Positions 17,681-25,700 of a stretch of DNA of 64,000 nucleotides are shown here, one piece after another. Source of the DNA: Janthinobacterium agaricidamnosum (GTDB lineage Bacteria; Pseudomonadota; Gammaproteobacteria; Burkholderiales; Burkholderiaceae_D); assembly GCF_003667705.1 (NCBI RefSeq), contig NZ_CP033019.1, positions 5,084,001-5,148,000 on the forward strand, written 5' to 3'. Every line of letters begins with the position of its first letter. Position 1 is the first letter of the stretch. The notes under the pieces are model-generated. The model was not told the DNA's origin and did no database searches. It saw only the letters and a list, made by a program, of their open reading frames with translations. The translations under genes were made by a program, and so were the position numbers.

Positions 17681-20418
17681 GTTGGTTTTCCTGTTTCATG
17701 GTCGTTGGCGTCATCGAGCTCGATCTCCGGCGGCGCCGGCGGCGTGCCCAGCGGCAGGCTGAAGACGATGGCGGCGCCCTGCCCCGGCGTGTGGGGCTGC
17801 GCGTGGATGGTGCCGCCGTGGGCTTCGATGATGGCGCGGCAAATGGCCAGCCCCAGCCCGACGCCCGGCTTGTTCGATTCGCGCTCGCCGCGCGTGAATT
17901 TTTCAAAGATGGCTTCTTCGCGGCCGGGCGGCAGGCCCGGGCCATCGTCAAGCACCGTCACCTGCAGGAACTGGCCGTGCACCCCGGCGGCGACCGTGAT
18001 GGTGCTGCCCGGCGGCGTGTACTTGGCCGCGTTTTCCAGCAGGTTGCACAGCACGCGCTCGATCAGCACGGCGTCGTAGCGCACCAGCGGCAGGTCCGGC
18101 GCCAGCTGCGTCTGCACGGCGTGCTGCTGCAATTGCGGACCGCTGGCGCGCAGCGCGCTGCCCACCACCTCTTCCAGCGCCTGCCATTGCAAATTCAGGC
18201 GCACCTGGCCGCTCTCGATGCGCGCCATGTCCAGCAAGTTCGCCACCAGGGCGCTCATGCGCACGGTTTCGGACTGCAGCGAGCGCGCCATGTCCAGCTG
18301 CGCAGGCGACAGCGCAGGCCGGGACAGCGCCAGCGATTCGGCCAGGCCCACCAGCGACGTCAAGGGCGTGCGCAAGTCGTGCGACAGGGCCGCCAGCAGC
18401 GAATTGCGCAGCCGCTCCGATTCCATCTGCAGCAGCGCGCCCTGCGCCACGTCGATGTAGTGCACGCGTTCGAGGGCGATGGCCGCCAGCGCGGCAAAAG
18501 TATCGAGGTGCTGGCGCTGTTCCGGCACCAGCAGCCAGCGACCGCGCTGCGCGCCATCGAGCGGCAGCAGCGCCAGCACGCCCCGCGTGCGCATCGGCGC
18601 GATCAGCGGCAGGTAGAAAATGGGCGAAGCCGGCAAGGTATCGGTGCCCCTCCCCGCCGCCTGCGCATGGTCGAAGGCCCACTGCGCGATGCCGATATCG
18701 AGCGGTTCGCCGCCGTTCGCGGCCTGCAAGTTGCCCTCGTCATCGGGCAGCAGCAAGGTGGCGCGCGCGCGGAACGCCCGTTCGATGGCGCTTTTCGTGA
18801 TGTCGAAAATCTGCTCCGTCTGCAGCACGCCGGACAATTCGCGCGAGAATTCGTATAAGGCGCGGGCGCGCGCTTCGCGGTGCGAGGCCACGCGCGCCTG
18901 GAAGCGTAGACCGGCCGTCAGGTGGCCCGTGATCAGGCCCACGGCCAGCATCACGCCAAACGTGATCACATACTGGAAATCGCCCACGGCAAACGAGAAA
19001 CGGGGTGGCACGAAGATGAAATCGAAGCAGGCCACGCCCACCAGGCTGGCCAATGCCGCCGGCCCGCGCCCCAGGCGCACGGCCAGCAGCACCACCGTCA
19101 GCAGGGACAGCATGGCGATGTTGGCCAGGTCCAGGTAGGGCTGCAGCGGCACCGACGCGAGGGCCGTGCCCAGGCTGGCGCCGGCGGCCAGGATGTAACG
19201 CCAGTGACGCGCGGGCCGGCGCGGCGTTTCCGCATCGTCGCCGCTTGCGCGCCGGGGCGCCGCATCGGCTGGCGGCAAGCCCACCTCGATCAAATCGATA
19301 TCGGGCGCCAGGCTGGCCATGCGGGCGGCCGGCGGCGCCTGCCACAGGCGCGCCAGCGCACGGCCGCGGCCACGGCCCACGATGACTTTCGAGATATTCG
19401 CGCCGCGCGCATACTCGACCACGGCGCCGGCGATGTCGGCGGACGGCACAATGGCCGTGCGCGCGCCCAGGTCCTGCGCCAGTTTCAGCGTTTTCAGGAT
19501 GCGTTCGCGCTGGCCCGCCGGCAAGCGCTGCAAACGCGGCGTTTCCACGTACAGCGCGTGCCATTCCGCGTTCAGCTGGCTGGCCAGGCGCGCCGTGCTG
19601 CGGATCACGTGTTCGCCCCCCGCGTGCGGTCCCACGCAGGCCAGCAGCGCGGCGCCCGTCTTCCATACGGGGTTGATCGATTTTTCAACGCGGTAGGCCT
19701 GCACGTCATCCTGGATCCGGTCCGCCGTGCGGCGCAAGGCCAGCTCGCGCAGGGCGATCAGGTTACCCTTGCGGAAAAAATGCTGCGATGCGCGTTCGGC
19801 CTGCTGCGGCTGATACACCTTGCCCTGCTTCAGGCGGCGCAGCAGTTCATCGGCGGGGATATCGACCAGCACCACTTCATCGGCGCGGTCGAACACCGTG
19901 TCGGGCAGGGTCTCGGCCACGCGCACGCCCGTGATCCCGCCCACCACGTCGTTCAGGCTTTCCAGGTGCTGCACGTTCACGGTCGACAGCACGTCGATGC
20001 CGGCCGCCAGCAATTCCTCGACATCCTGCCAGCGCTTCGGATGGCGCGATCCGGCCACGTTCGAGTGGGCCAGTTCATCCATCAGTATCAGCGGCGGCGC
20101 GCGGCGCAGGGCCTCGTCCAGGTCGAACTCGTACAGGGTCTTGCCCCGGTACTCGATGGCTTTGAGCGGAAGCACGGGCAAGCCGTCCAGCTGGGCCGCC
20201 GTATCCTGGCGCCCATGCGTCTCCACCACGCCCACCAGCAAGTCCTGGCCGTCGGCCAGCAATTTGCGCGCGGCCGCCAGCATCGCGTAAGTCTTGCCGA
20301 CGCCGGCCGAGGCGCCGAAATAGATGCGCAGCCGGCCGCGCGCGGCTTTCTGTTCCTGCGCCTGCACTTGCGCCAGCAGGGCATCAGGGTCGGGGCGTTG
20401 GCTGTCGTTGGGGAGCAT
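17677..20418 (-). CDS. kdpD: KdpD, sensor histidine kinase of the kdp potassium system
   Basis: A 913-residue inner-membrane sensor kinase. In order it shows the KdpD N-terminal domain with Walker A GASAGVGKT (residues 35-43) and the DELAHSN block, a universal-stress-like domain, four membrane spans (YLDLANIAMLSLLTVVLLAV and following), a GAF domain, a HisKA domain with the phospho-acceptor His in ALSHDLRTPLTSL (about residue 680), and HATPase_c boxes LLENAAKYTPPGS and DDGPGLPPG. Length is typical. It is separated from kdpC by 250 bases of palindromic repeats, so kdpDE may have its own expression level. Confidence 0.96.
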   Translation of the reverse strand: MLPNDSQRPDPDALLAQVQAQEQKAARGRLRIYFGASAGVGKTYAMLAAARKLLADGQDLLVGVVETHGRQDTAAQLDGLPVLPLKAIEYRGKTLYEFDLDEALRRAPPLILMDELAHSNVAGSRHPKRWQDVEELLAAGIDVLSTVNVQHLESLNDVVGGITGVRVAETLPDTVFDRADEVVLVDIPADELLRRLKQGKVYQPQQAERASQHFFRKGNLIALRELALRRTADRIQDDVQAYRVEKSINPVWKTGAALLACVGPHAGGEHVIRSTARLASQLNAEWHALYVETPRLQRLPAGQRERILKTLKLAQDLGARTAIVPSADIAGAVVEYARGANISKVIVGRGRGRALARLWQAPPAARMASLAPDIDLIEVGLPPADAAPRRASGDDAETPRRPARHWRYILAAGASLGTALASVPLQPYLDLANIAMLSLLTVVLLAVRLGRGPAALASLVGVACFDFIFVPPRFSFAVGDFQYVITFGVMLAVGLITGHLTAGLRFQARVASHREARARALYEFSRELSGVLQTEQIFDITKSAIERAFRARATLLLPDDEGNLQAANGGEPLDIGIAQWAFDHAQAAGRGTDTLPASPIFYLPLIAPMRTRGVLALLPLDGAQRGRWLLVPEQRQHLDTFAALAAIALERVHYIDVAQGALLQMESERLRNSLLAALSHDLRTPLTSLVGLAESLALSRPALSPAQLDMARSLQSETVRMSALVANLLDMARIESGQVRLNLQWQALEEVVGSALRASGPQLQQHAVQTQLAPDLPLVRYDAVLIERVLCNLLENAAKYTPPGSTITVAAGVHGQFLQVTVLDDGPGLPPGREEAIFEKFTRGERESNKPGVGLGLAICRAIIEAHGGTIHAQPHTPGQGAAIVFSLPLGTPPAPPEIELDDANDHETGKPT

Positions 20419-20444
20419 GTTGTATTTTAATCTTCTTGGGCATT

Positions 20445-20617
20445 GTAGGTCGGATTAGCGCGTCCGAAGGGCGCGCGTAATCCGACAACATCGTTGGCCT
20501 GGCTGGGGCTATGGGTGATGTCGGCTTACGCTGCGCTAAGCCGACCTACGCCGACCTGCGCCTTATTTTGCCATTGCGTCAAGTAGGTCGGATTAGCGCG
20601 CAAGCGCTTCATCCGAC
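20445..20617. repeat. Cluster of three REP-like palindromes between kdpC and kdpD
   Basis: Three hairpin units of the same family as 7741-7831. 20445-20486 begins GTAGGTCGGATTAGCG and ends CGTAATCCGAC. 20520-20549 is inverted, with GGCTTA in place of GGATTA and ending GACCTAC. 20583-20617 begins GTAGGTCGGATTAGCG. The loops differ, but the arms are conserved. They fill the only large gap in the kdp cluster. Confidence 0.85.
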
Positions 20618-20668
20618 GACATCATTGGCCAAGCCGTGCACGATATCGACCTGCACGCCTTTGCCAGC

Positions 20669-21244
20669 TTACTTTGCCATGGCATCCAACGCCAGATTCA
20701 GTTCCAGCACATTTACGCGCGGTTCGCCGAAAAAGCCGATATACGCGGTTTTCTGCACCTTGGCGATGGCGTTTTCCACCTGCGCCAGCGGCACGGCGCG
20801 CACGCGGGCCACGCGGGGCGCCTGGTACAGGGCACCCGCCAGGCTGATTTCCGGGTCCAGGCCGCTGCTCGACGCCGTCACCAGATCGACGGGGATCGGC
20901 TTGCGGTTGCCGGGATCGGCTGCCTGCAGGGCGGCGATGCGCGCCTTGACGGCGTCCACCAGGGCCGGATTGGTCGGCCCCTGGTTCGAGCCGCCCGAAC
21001 CGGCGCCGTTATTGGCCATCGGCGCGGTGGCCGACGGCCGGCCCCAGAAATACTTGGGCGAGGTAAAGGACTGGCCGATCAGCATCGAGCCGACGGGCTT
21101 GCCCCCACGCTCGACGATGCTGCCGTTGACTTCATCGTTGAAGGCCAGCTGGCCGATACCGGCCGTGGCAAACGGATAGACGACGCCGCAGATCACGGTC
21201 AGCGCGGCAAACAGGACCAGGGCGGGACGGACGATAGTGCTCAT
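20669..21244 (-). CDS. kdpC: KdpC subunit of the K+-transporting ATPase
   Basis: A 191-residue single-span inner-membrane subunit that stabilises KdpFABC and raises its affinity for ATP. The N-terminal span (ALVLFAALTVICGVVYPFAT) is followed by the family blocks GSMLIGQSFTSPKYFWGRPSA, SGGSNQGPTNPALVD, IPVDLVTASSSGLDPEIS and the C-terminal ...FFGEPRVNVLELNLALD. Ten bases separate it from kdpB. Confidence 0.95.
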   Translation of the reverse strand: MSTIVRPALVLFAALTVICGVVYPFATAGIGQLAFNDEVNGSIVERGGKPVGSMLIGQSFTSPKYFWGRPSATAPMANNGAGSGGSNQGPTNPALVDAVKARIAALQAADPGNRKPIPVDLVTASSSGLDPEISLAGALYQAPRVARVRAVPLAQVENAIAKVQKTAYIGFFGEPRVNVLELNLALDAMAK

Positions 21245-21254
21245 GATGGTTCCT

Positions 21255-23333
21255 TTAGACTAAATTGAGGGCGGACAGCAGCATGTCGATCAGCTTGATC
21301 CCGATGAAGGGCAAAATAATCCCGCCCAGGCCGTAGATCAGCAGGTTGCGGCGCAACAGGCTGGCCGCGCCGATGGCCCGGTACTGCACGCCTTTCAGCG
21401 CCAGCGGAATGAGCACGACGATGATCAGGGCATTGAAGATCACGGCCGACATGATGGCCGAGGCGGGGCTGGCCAAATGCATGATGTCGAGCGCCTTCAA
21501 TTGCGGATAGGTGCCCACGAAGGCGGCCGGGATGATGGCGAAGTACTTGGCGATGTCGTTCGAGATCGAGAACGTCGTCAGCGAACCGCGCGTCATCAGC
21601 ATCTGCTTGCCGATTTCAACGATTTCCAGCAGCTTGGTCGGGTTCGAATCGAGGTCGACCATGTTGCCCGCCTCCTTCGCCGCCTGCGTGCCCGAGTTCA
21701 TGGCCACGGCCACGTCGGCCTGGGCCAGCGCGGGCGCATCGTTGGTGCCGTCGCCCGTCATCGCCACAAGGCGGCCTTCGGACTGGTAGCTGCGAATCAG
21801 TTTGAGCTTGTCTTCCGGCGTCGCTTCGGCGAGGAAATCGTCCACGCCCGCTTCGGCGGCAATCGCGGCCGCCGTCAGCTTGTTGTCGCCCGTGATCATG
21901 ACGGTCTTGATGCCCATGCGGCGCAATTCCGCGAAGCGCTCCTTGATGCCGCCCTTGACGATATCCTTCAGTTCCACGGCGCCCATGACGCGGCCGTCGT
22001 CCACCACCACCAGCGGCGTGCTGCCGCGGCGCGCGATGTCGTCGACGGCGCGTCCCACCTCGGCCGGATACGGCTGGCCCAGCGCTTCCACATACTTTTT
22101 CATGGAATCGGCCGCGCCCTTGCGCAACTGGCGCACCTGCTGTTCGCCCGGGATATCCACGCCGCTCATGCGCGTCTGCGCCGTGAACGGGACGAAGGTG
22201 GCGTGCAGGCTGGCCATCTCGCGTTCGCGGATATTGAATTTCTGCTTGGCCAGCACGACGATGCTGCGCCCTTCCGGCGTTTCATCGGCCAGCGAAGCCA
22301 GCTGCGCCGCATCGGCCAGCTGCTGTTCCGTCACGCCGGGCGCCGGCACGAAGCTCGACGCCTGGCGGTTGCCCAGGGTGATGGTGCCCGTCTTATCGAG
22401 CAGCAGCACGTCGACGTCGCCGGCCGCTTCCACGGCGCGGCCCGAGGTGGCGATCACATTGGCCTGCATCATGCGGCTCATGCCGGCCACGCCGATGGCG
22501 GACAGCAAGCCGCCAATGGTGGTCGGGATCAGGCACACGAGCAGCGCGATCAGCACGGTGATCGTCACCGGCGTGCCAGTGCCGGCCGCCGCCACGGAAA
22601 ACAGCGAATACGGCAGCAGGGTCACGGTGACGATCAGGAACACGATCGACAGGGCCACCAATAAAATCGTCAGGGCGATCTCGTTCGGCGTCTTCTGGCG
22701 CTTGGCGCCTTCGACCATGGCGATCATGCGATCGATGAAGGCTTCGCCCGGGTTGACGGAAACGCGCACCAGCAGCCAGTCCGACAGCACGCGGGTGCCG
22801 CCCGTGACGGCGGAAAAGTCGCCGCCCGATTCGCGGATGACGGGCGCCGATTCGCCCGTGATGGCGCTTTCGTCGACGGAGGCCACGCCGGCCGTCACTT
22901 CGCCGTCAGCGGGAATCACGTCGCCCGCCTCGACCAGCACCGTCATGCCCTTGCGCAGGTCGGTCGCCGGCGTGGGCAGCCAGGAGGTGCCGTACTTCGG
23001 CGTCTGCATTTTCTTCGCCATCACCGTCTGCTTGAGGGCGCGCAAGGAGGCCGCCTGGGCCTTGCTGCGGCCTTCGGCCAGCGCTTCGGCGAAGTTCGCG
23101 AACAGCACGGTAAACCACAGCCATACGGCGACGGCGACGATGAAGCCGAACGGCGCTTCACCCTGGCCGTTCAGGGCCTGGATGGCCAGCAGGGTCGTGA
23201 TGATGCTGCCCACGTAGACGACGAACATCACGGGGCTGCGCCACTGCGTGCGGGGGTCGAGTTTTTTGAACGCATCGACGACGGCGGGGCCGATCAGTGC
23301 GGAATCGAACAAAGTCAGGCTTGTGCGTGACAT
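21255..23333 (-). CDS. kdpB: KdpB, P-type ATPase subunit of the K+ transporter
   Basis: A 692-residue P-type ATPase that drives K+ uptake through KdpA. Key motifs are the actuator TGES in [16 protein letters not shown], the phosphorylation site [10 protein letters not shown], the nucleotide-binding [14 protein letters not shown] and KGAADS, and the hinge [24 protein letters not shown]. Membrane segments surround them as usual. It lies 9 bases after kdpA and 10 before kdpC. Confidence 0.97.
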   Translation of the reverse strand: MSRTSLTLFDSALIGPAVVDAFKKLDPRTQWRSPVMFVVYVGSIITTLLAIQALNGQGEAPFGFIVAVAVWLWFTVLFANFAEALAEGRSKAQAASLRALKQTVMAKKMQTPKYGTSWLPTPATDLRKGMTVLVEAGDVIPADGEVTAGVASVDESAITGESAPVIRESGGDFSAVTGGTRVLSDWLLVRVSVNPGEAFIDRMIAMVEGAKRQKTPNEIALTILLVALSIVFLIVTVTLLPYSLFSVAAAGTGTPVTITVLIALLVCLIPTTIGGLLSAIGVAGMSRMMQANVIATSGRAVEAAGDVDVLLLDKTGTITLGNRQASSFVPAPGVTEQQLADAAQLASLADETPEGRSIVVLAKQKFNIREREMASLHATFVPFTAQTRMSGVDIPGEQQVRQLRKGAADSMKKYVEALGQPYPAEVGRAVDDIARRGSTPLVVVDDGRVMGAVELKDIVKGGIKERFAELRRMGIKTVMITGDNKLTAAAIAAEAGVDDFLAEATPEDKLKLIRSYQSEGRLVAMTGDGTNDAPALAQADVAVAMNSGTQAAKEAGNMVDLDSNPTKLLEIVEIGKQMLMTRGSLTTFSISNDIAKYFAIIPAAFVGTYPQLKALDIMHLASPASAIMSAVIFNALIIVVLIPLALKGVQYRAIGAASLLRRNLLIYGLGGIILPFIGIKLIDMLLSALNLV

Positions 23334-23342
23334 GGTAGCCTC

Positions 23343-25151
23343 TTATTTGATGAAAAGTTGCAGGTGTTCGACGATCGGGCCCAGGGCCAGCGCGGGAACG
23401 TAATTGAGCACGCCGACGAGCACGACGACGCCGATCAGCAGGCCGATGAACATGGGGCCGTGCGTGGGCATGGTGCCGGCGTTGGCCGACAGGCGCTGCT
23501 TGGCCGCCAGCGAACCGGCCACCGCCAGCACGGGCACGATCACGCCGAAGCGGCCGAACCACATGGCGATCGCCAGCATCACGTTGTAGAACGGCGTGTT
23601 GGCGGACAGGCCGGCAAACGCGCTGCCGTTGTTGTTGGCCGCCGACGTGAAGGCGTACAGGATCTCGGAGAAACCGTGGGCGCCCGGATTGGCCACGCCG
23701 ATCTTGCCCGGTTCGACCATCACGGCGATCGCCGTGCCCGTCAACACGAGGGCGGGCGTGATCAGGATGGCCAGCGACACCATCTTCATTTCATAGGCCT
23801 GGATTTTCTTGCCCAGGTATTCAGGCGTGCGGCCTATCATCAGGCCGGCGATGAAGACGGCCAGGATGGCGAACATCAGCATGCCGTACAGGCCCGTGCC
23901 CACGCCGCCGAAGATCACTTCGCCGAACTGCATCAGCAGCAGCGGCACCATGCCGCCCAGGGGCATGTAGGAGTCGTGCATGGAATTGACGGCGCCGCAC
24001 GATGCGGCCGTCGTCACCGCCGCGAACAAGGTCGAGGAGCTGATGCCGAAGCGCGTTTCCTTGCCTTCCATATTGCCGCCCGATTGCAGGCTGCTGGCCT
24101 GCTGGTCCACGCCCAGCGCCTGCAGCGCCGGATTGGCCTGCTGCTCGGCGCTCATCACGCCGGCCGTCATGACGACAAAGATCAGGGTCATCGCGGCCAG
24201 CACGGCCCAACCCTGGCGCATGTCGCCCACCATGCGGCCGAAGGTAAAGCACAGGCCGGCGGGAATGATGAAGATGGCCAGCATCTGCAGGAAGTTCGAC
24301 AGCACGGTGGGGTTTTCGTACGGGTGCGAGGAATTGGCATTGAAGAAGCCGCCGCCATTCGTGCCCAGCAGCTTGATCGACTCCTGCGACGCGACGGGGC
24401 CCATGGCGATCGTCTGCGTCGTCGCCACTTGCGCTTCCATCACGGGTTTGCCGGCGGCGTCCAGCACGGGCTGGCCGTCGGCCGTCACCTTCGGCGTTTC
24501 ATACGCCACGTGATCGAGCAGGGTCACTTCCTTATAGGCGGAAAAATTCTGGATCATGCCTTCGCCCATGAAGACGACGGACAGGGCCAGGGACAGCGGC
24601 AGCAGGATGTACAGGGTCGAGCGCACCAGGTCGACCCAGAAATTGCCGATCGATTTGCCCGAGCGCGAGGCGAAGCCGCGCACCAGCGCGAAGATCACGG
24701 CGATGCCGGTGGCCGCCGAAAAGAAATTCTGGCAGGCCATGCCCAGCATCTGCGTCAGATAGCTCATGGTCTGTTCGCCGCCGTAGCCCTGCCAGTTGGT
24801 ATTGGCGACGAAGCTGACGGTGGTATTGAACGAGGAATCGGGGCTGACGGCGCCCAGGCCCTGGGGATTCAAGGGCAGGAAACCCTGCAGGCGCTGCAGG
24901 CCGTAGACGAAGACGGCGCCCACGGTATTGAAGACGATCAGGGCGATGGCATAGCTTTTCCAGCCCATGGCCTTGTCGGCGGGCAGGCCCGACCAGCGGT
25001 ACAGCAGGTTTTCCAGTTTTTGCAGCCAGCCCAGGCCGCGAACGGGGCCATCGCCGGCCACCCTGGCCATGTACAGACCCAGCGGATAGCCGGCGGCCAG
25101 CAGCACGGCCAGGAAGGCCACCAATAACAGTATCGATTGCGTCGTCATCAC
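23343..25151 (-). CDS. kdpA: KdpA, K+-channel-like subunit
   Basis: A 602-residue inner-membrane protein of the SKT superfamily that carries the K+ selectivity path. Four filter-like segments are visible, among them NTNWQGYGGEQTMSYLTQM, LLGTNGGGFFNANSSHPYENP, SCGAVNSMHDSYMPLGGMVP and AFTSAANNNGSAFAGLSANT. Length is slightly above the 557 residues of E. coli. Its ATG overlaps the kdpF stop by 4 bases. Confidence 0.97.
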   Translation of the reverse strand: MMTTQSILLLVAFLAVLLAAGYPLGLYMARVAGDGPVRGLGWLQKLENLLYRWSGLPADKAMGWKSYAIALIVFNTVGAVFVYGLQRLQGFLPLNPQGLGAVSPDSSFNTTVSFVANTNWQGYGGEQTMSYLTQMLGMACQNFFSAATGIAVIFALVRGFASRSGKSIGNFWVDLVRSTLYILLPLSLALSVVFMGEGMIQNFSAYKEVTLLDHVAYETPKVTADGQPVLDAAGKPVMEAQVATTQTIAMGPVASQESIKLLGTNGGGFFNANSSHPYENPTVLSNFLQMLAIFIIPAGLCFTFGRMVGDMRQGWAVLAAMTLIFVVMTAGVMSAEQQANPALQALGVDQQASSLQSGGNMEGKETRFGISSSTLFAAVTTAASCGAVNSMHDSYMPLGGMVPLLLMQFGEVIFGGVGTGLYGMLMFAILAVFIAGLMIGRTPEYLGKKIQAYEMKMVSLAILITPALVLTGTAIAVMVEPGKIGVANPGAHGFSEILYAFTSAANNNGSAFAGLSANTPFYNVMLAIAMWFGRFGVIVPVLAVAGSLAAKQRLSANAGTMPTHGPMFIGLLIGVVVLVGVLNYVPALALGPIVEHLQLFIK

Positions 25152-25237
25152 AGTTCCTCCGCCTTCAGCAGCGCCACCAGCAAATACACGAGCAGGCCGG
25201 CCGAGACGACGGCGCCCAGCACATAAAACGCGTTCAT
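25148..25237 (-). CDS. kdpF: KdpF, small stabilising subunit
   Basis: A 29-residue single-span peptide (MNAFYVLGAVVSAGLLVYLL...) matching KdpF in size, hydrophobicity and the ending LLKAEEL. GGGAG lies six bases before the ATG. Both ends overlap neighbours: its ATG overlaps the stop of the 30-residue peptide upstream and its stop overlaps the kdpA start (ATGA in both cases), so the three are translationally coupled. Confidence 0.9.
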   Translation of the reverse strand: MNAFYVLGAVVSAGLLVYLLVALLKAEEL

Positions 25238-25326
25238 TTGACGCTCCCTAATTTGTCGCAGGCGACGGCAAAGCCGGCCGCCAGGACGAAAAACACGGCA
25301 ATCAAGCCGAGATATACGAGATCCAT
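25234..25326 (-). CDS. 30-residue membrane peptide at the head of the kdp operon
   Basis: A very small ORF, MDLVYLGLIAVFFVLAAGFA followed by VACDKLGSVK. It is one hydrophobic span with a short cationic tail containing a Cys. A good ribosome-binding site (GAGGGTGGGA) precedes the ATG, and its TGA overlaps the kdpF start by four bases. Position, coupling and composition argue that it is translated and joins or regulates the Kdp complex. I know of similar unnamed peptides upstream of kdpF in other beta-proteobacteria but cannot assign a function. Confidence 0.75.
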   Translation of the reverse strand: MDLVYLGLIAVFFVLAAGFAVACDKLGSVK

Positions 25327-25409
25327 TCCCACCCTCATTCAGGTTTGTTTTGATAGTGAGCAGATTAGCCAAAAGGGTCTAAAAAATTCGTAAAGACTGG
25401 GAAGGCAGC

Positions 25410-25426
25410 TGTAAACAAGATGTAAA
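25410..25426 (-). promoter_or_regulatory. KdpE-like operator, TTTACA direct repeat
   Basis: On the minus strand TTTACATCTTGTTTACA is a direct repeat of TTTACA with a 5-base spacer, the arrangement expected for an OmpR-family dimer and similar to the T-rich KdpE site of E. coli. It lies 84 bases upstream of the first kdp operon start. The proximal TTTACA may double as a -35 element, with TACGAA 17 bases on as a poor -10. Confidence 0.6.
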
Positions 25427-25584
25427 AAAGGCGGCTTTACCGCATAAAATCCATCACAATTGGCGCAAAACCACGCGCGCGGCGCACCGTTGTTGCCCTG
25501 GAGTAGCGCTATTGCTCGCCGGACAAGATAGAATGCGCGAGCGTCCGCACAAGGACGCCAAGCCTGCCGCACTGCCCTCCCCCA

Positions 25585-25620
25585 GTGACGCTGGACGGGA
25601 TATACTGTATATTCATACAG
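25585..25620 (+). promoter_or_regulatory. parE promoter overlapped by a LexA-type box
   Basis: GTGACG (25585-25590) and TATATT (25608-25613) are spaced by 17 bases. CTGTATATTCATACAG (25605-25620) covers the -10. It fits the CTGT-N8-ACAG SOS box with six-base perfect arms, CTGTAT/ATACAG. The parE ATG is 80 bases downstream. LexA binding is an inference from the motif. Confidence 0.65.
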
Positions 25621-25700
25621 TTATCGCCGCCGCTGTCATTGCGCCCCGCAGTGCCCTGGCCTGGCGTTCCAACCACTGTCTTTACTTAGCTTGAACACGT

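Larger units (their letters stand above)
25327..25700. other. Divergent regulatory region between kdp and parE, 374 bases
   Basis: No protein gene is supported here. The left part holds the KdpE-like direct repeat that faces kdp. The right part holds a promoter with a LexA-type box facing parE. A stretch at about 25440-25580 has no feature I recognise. Confidence 0.6.
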
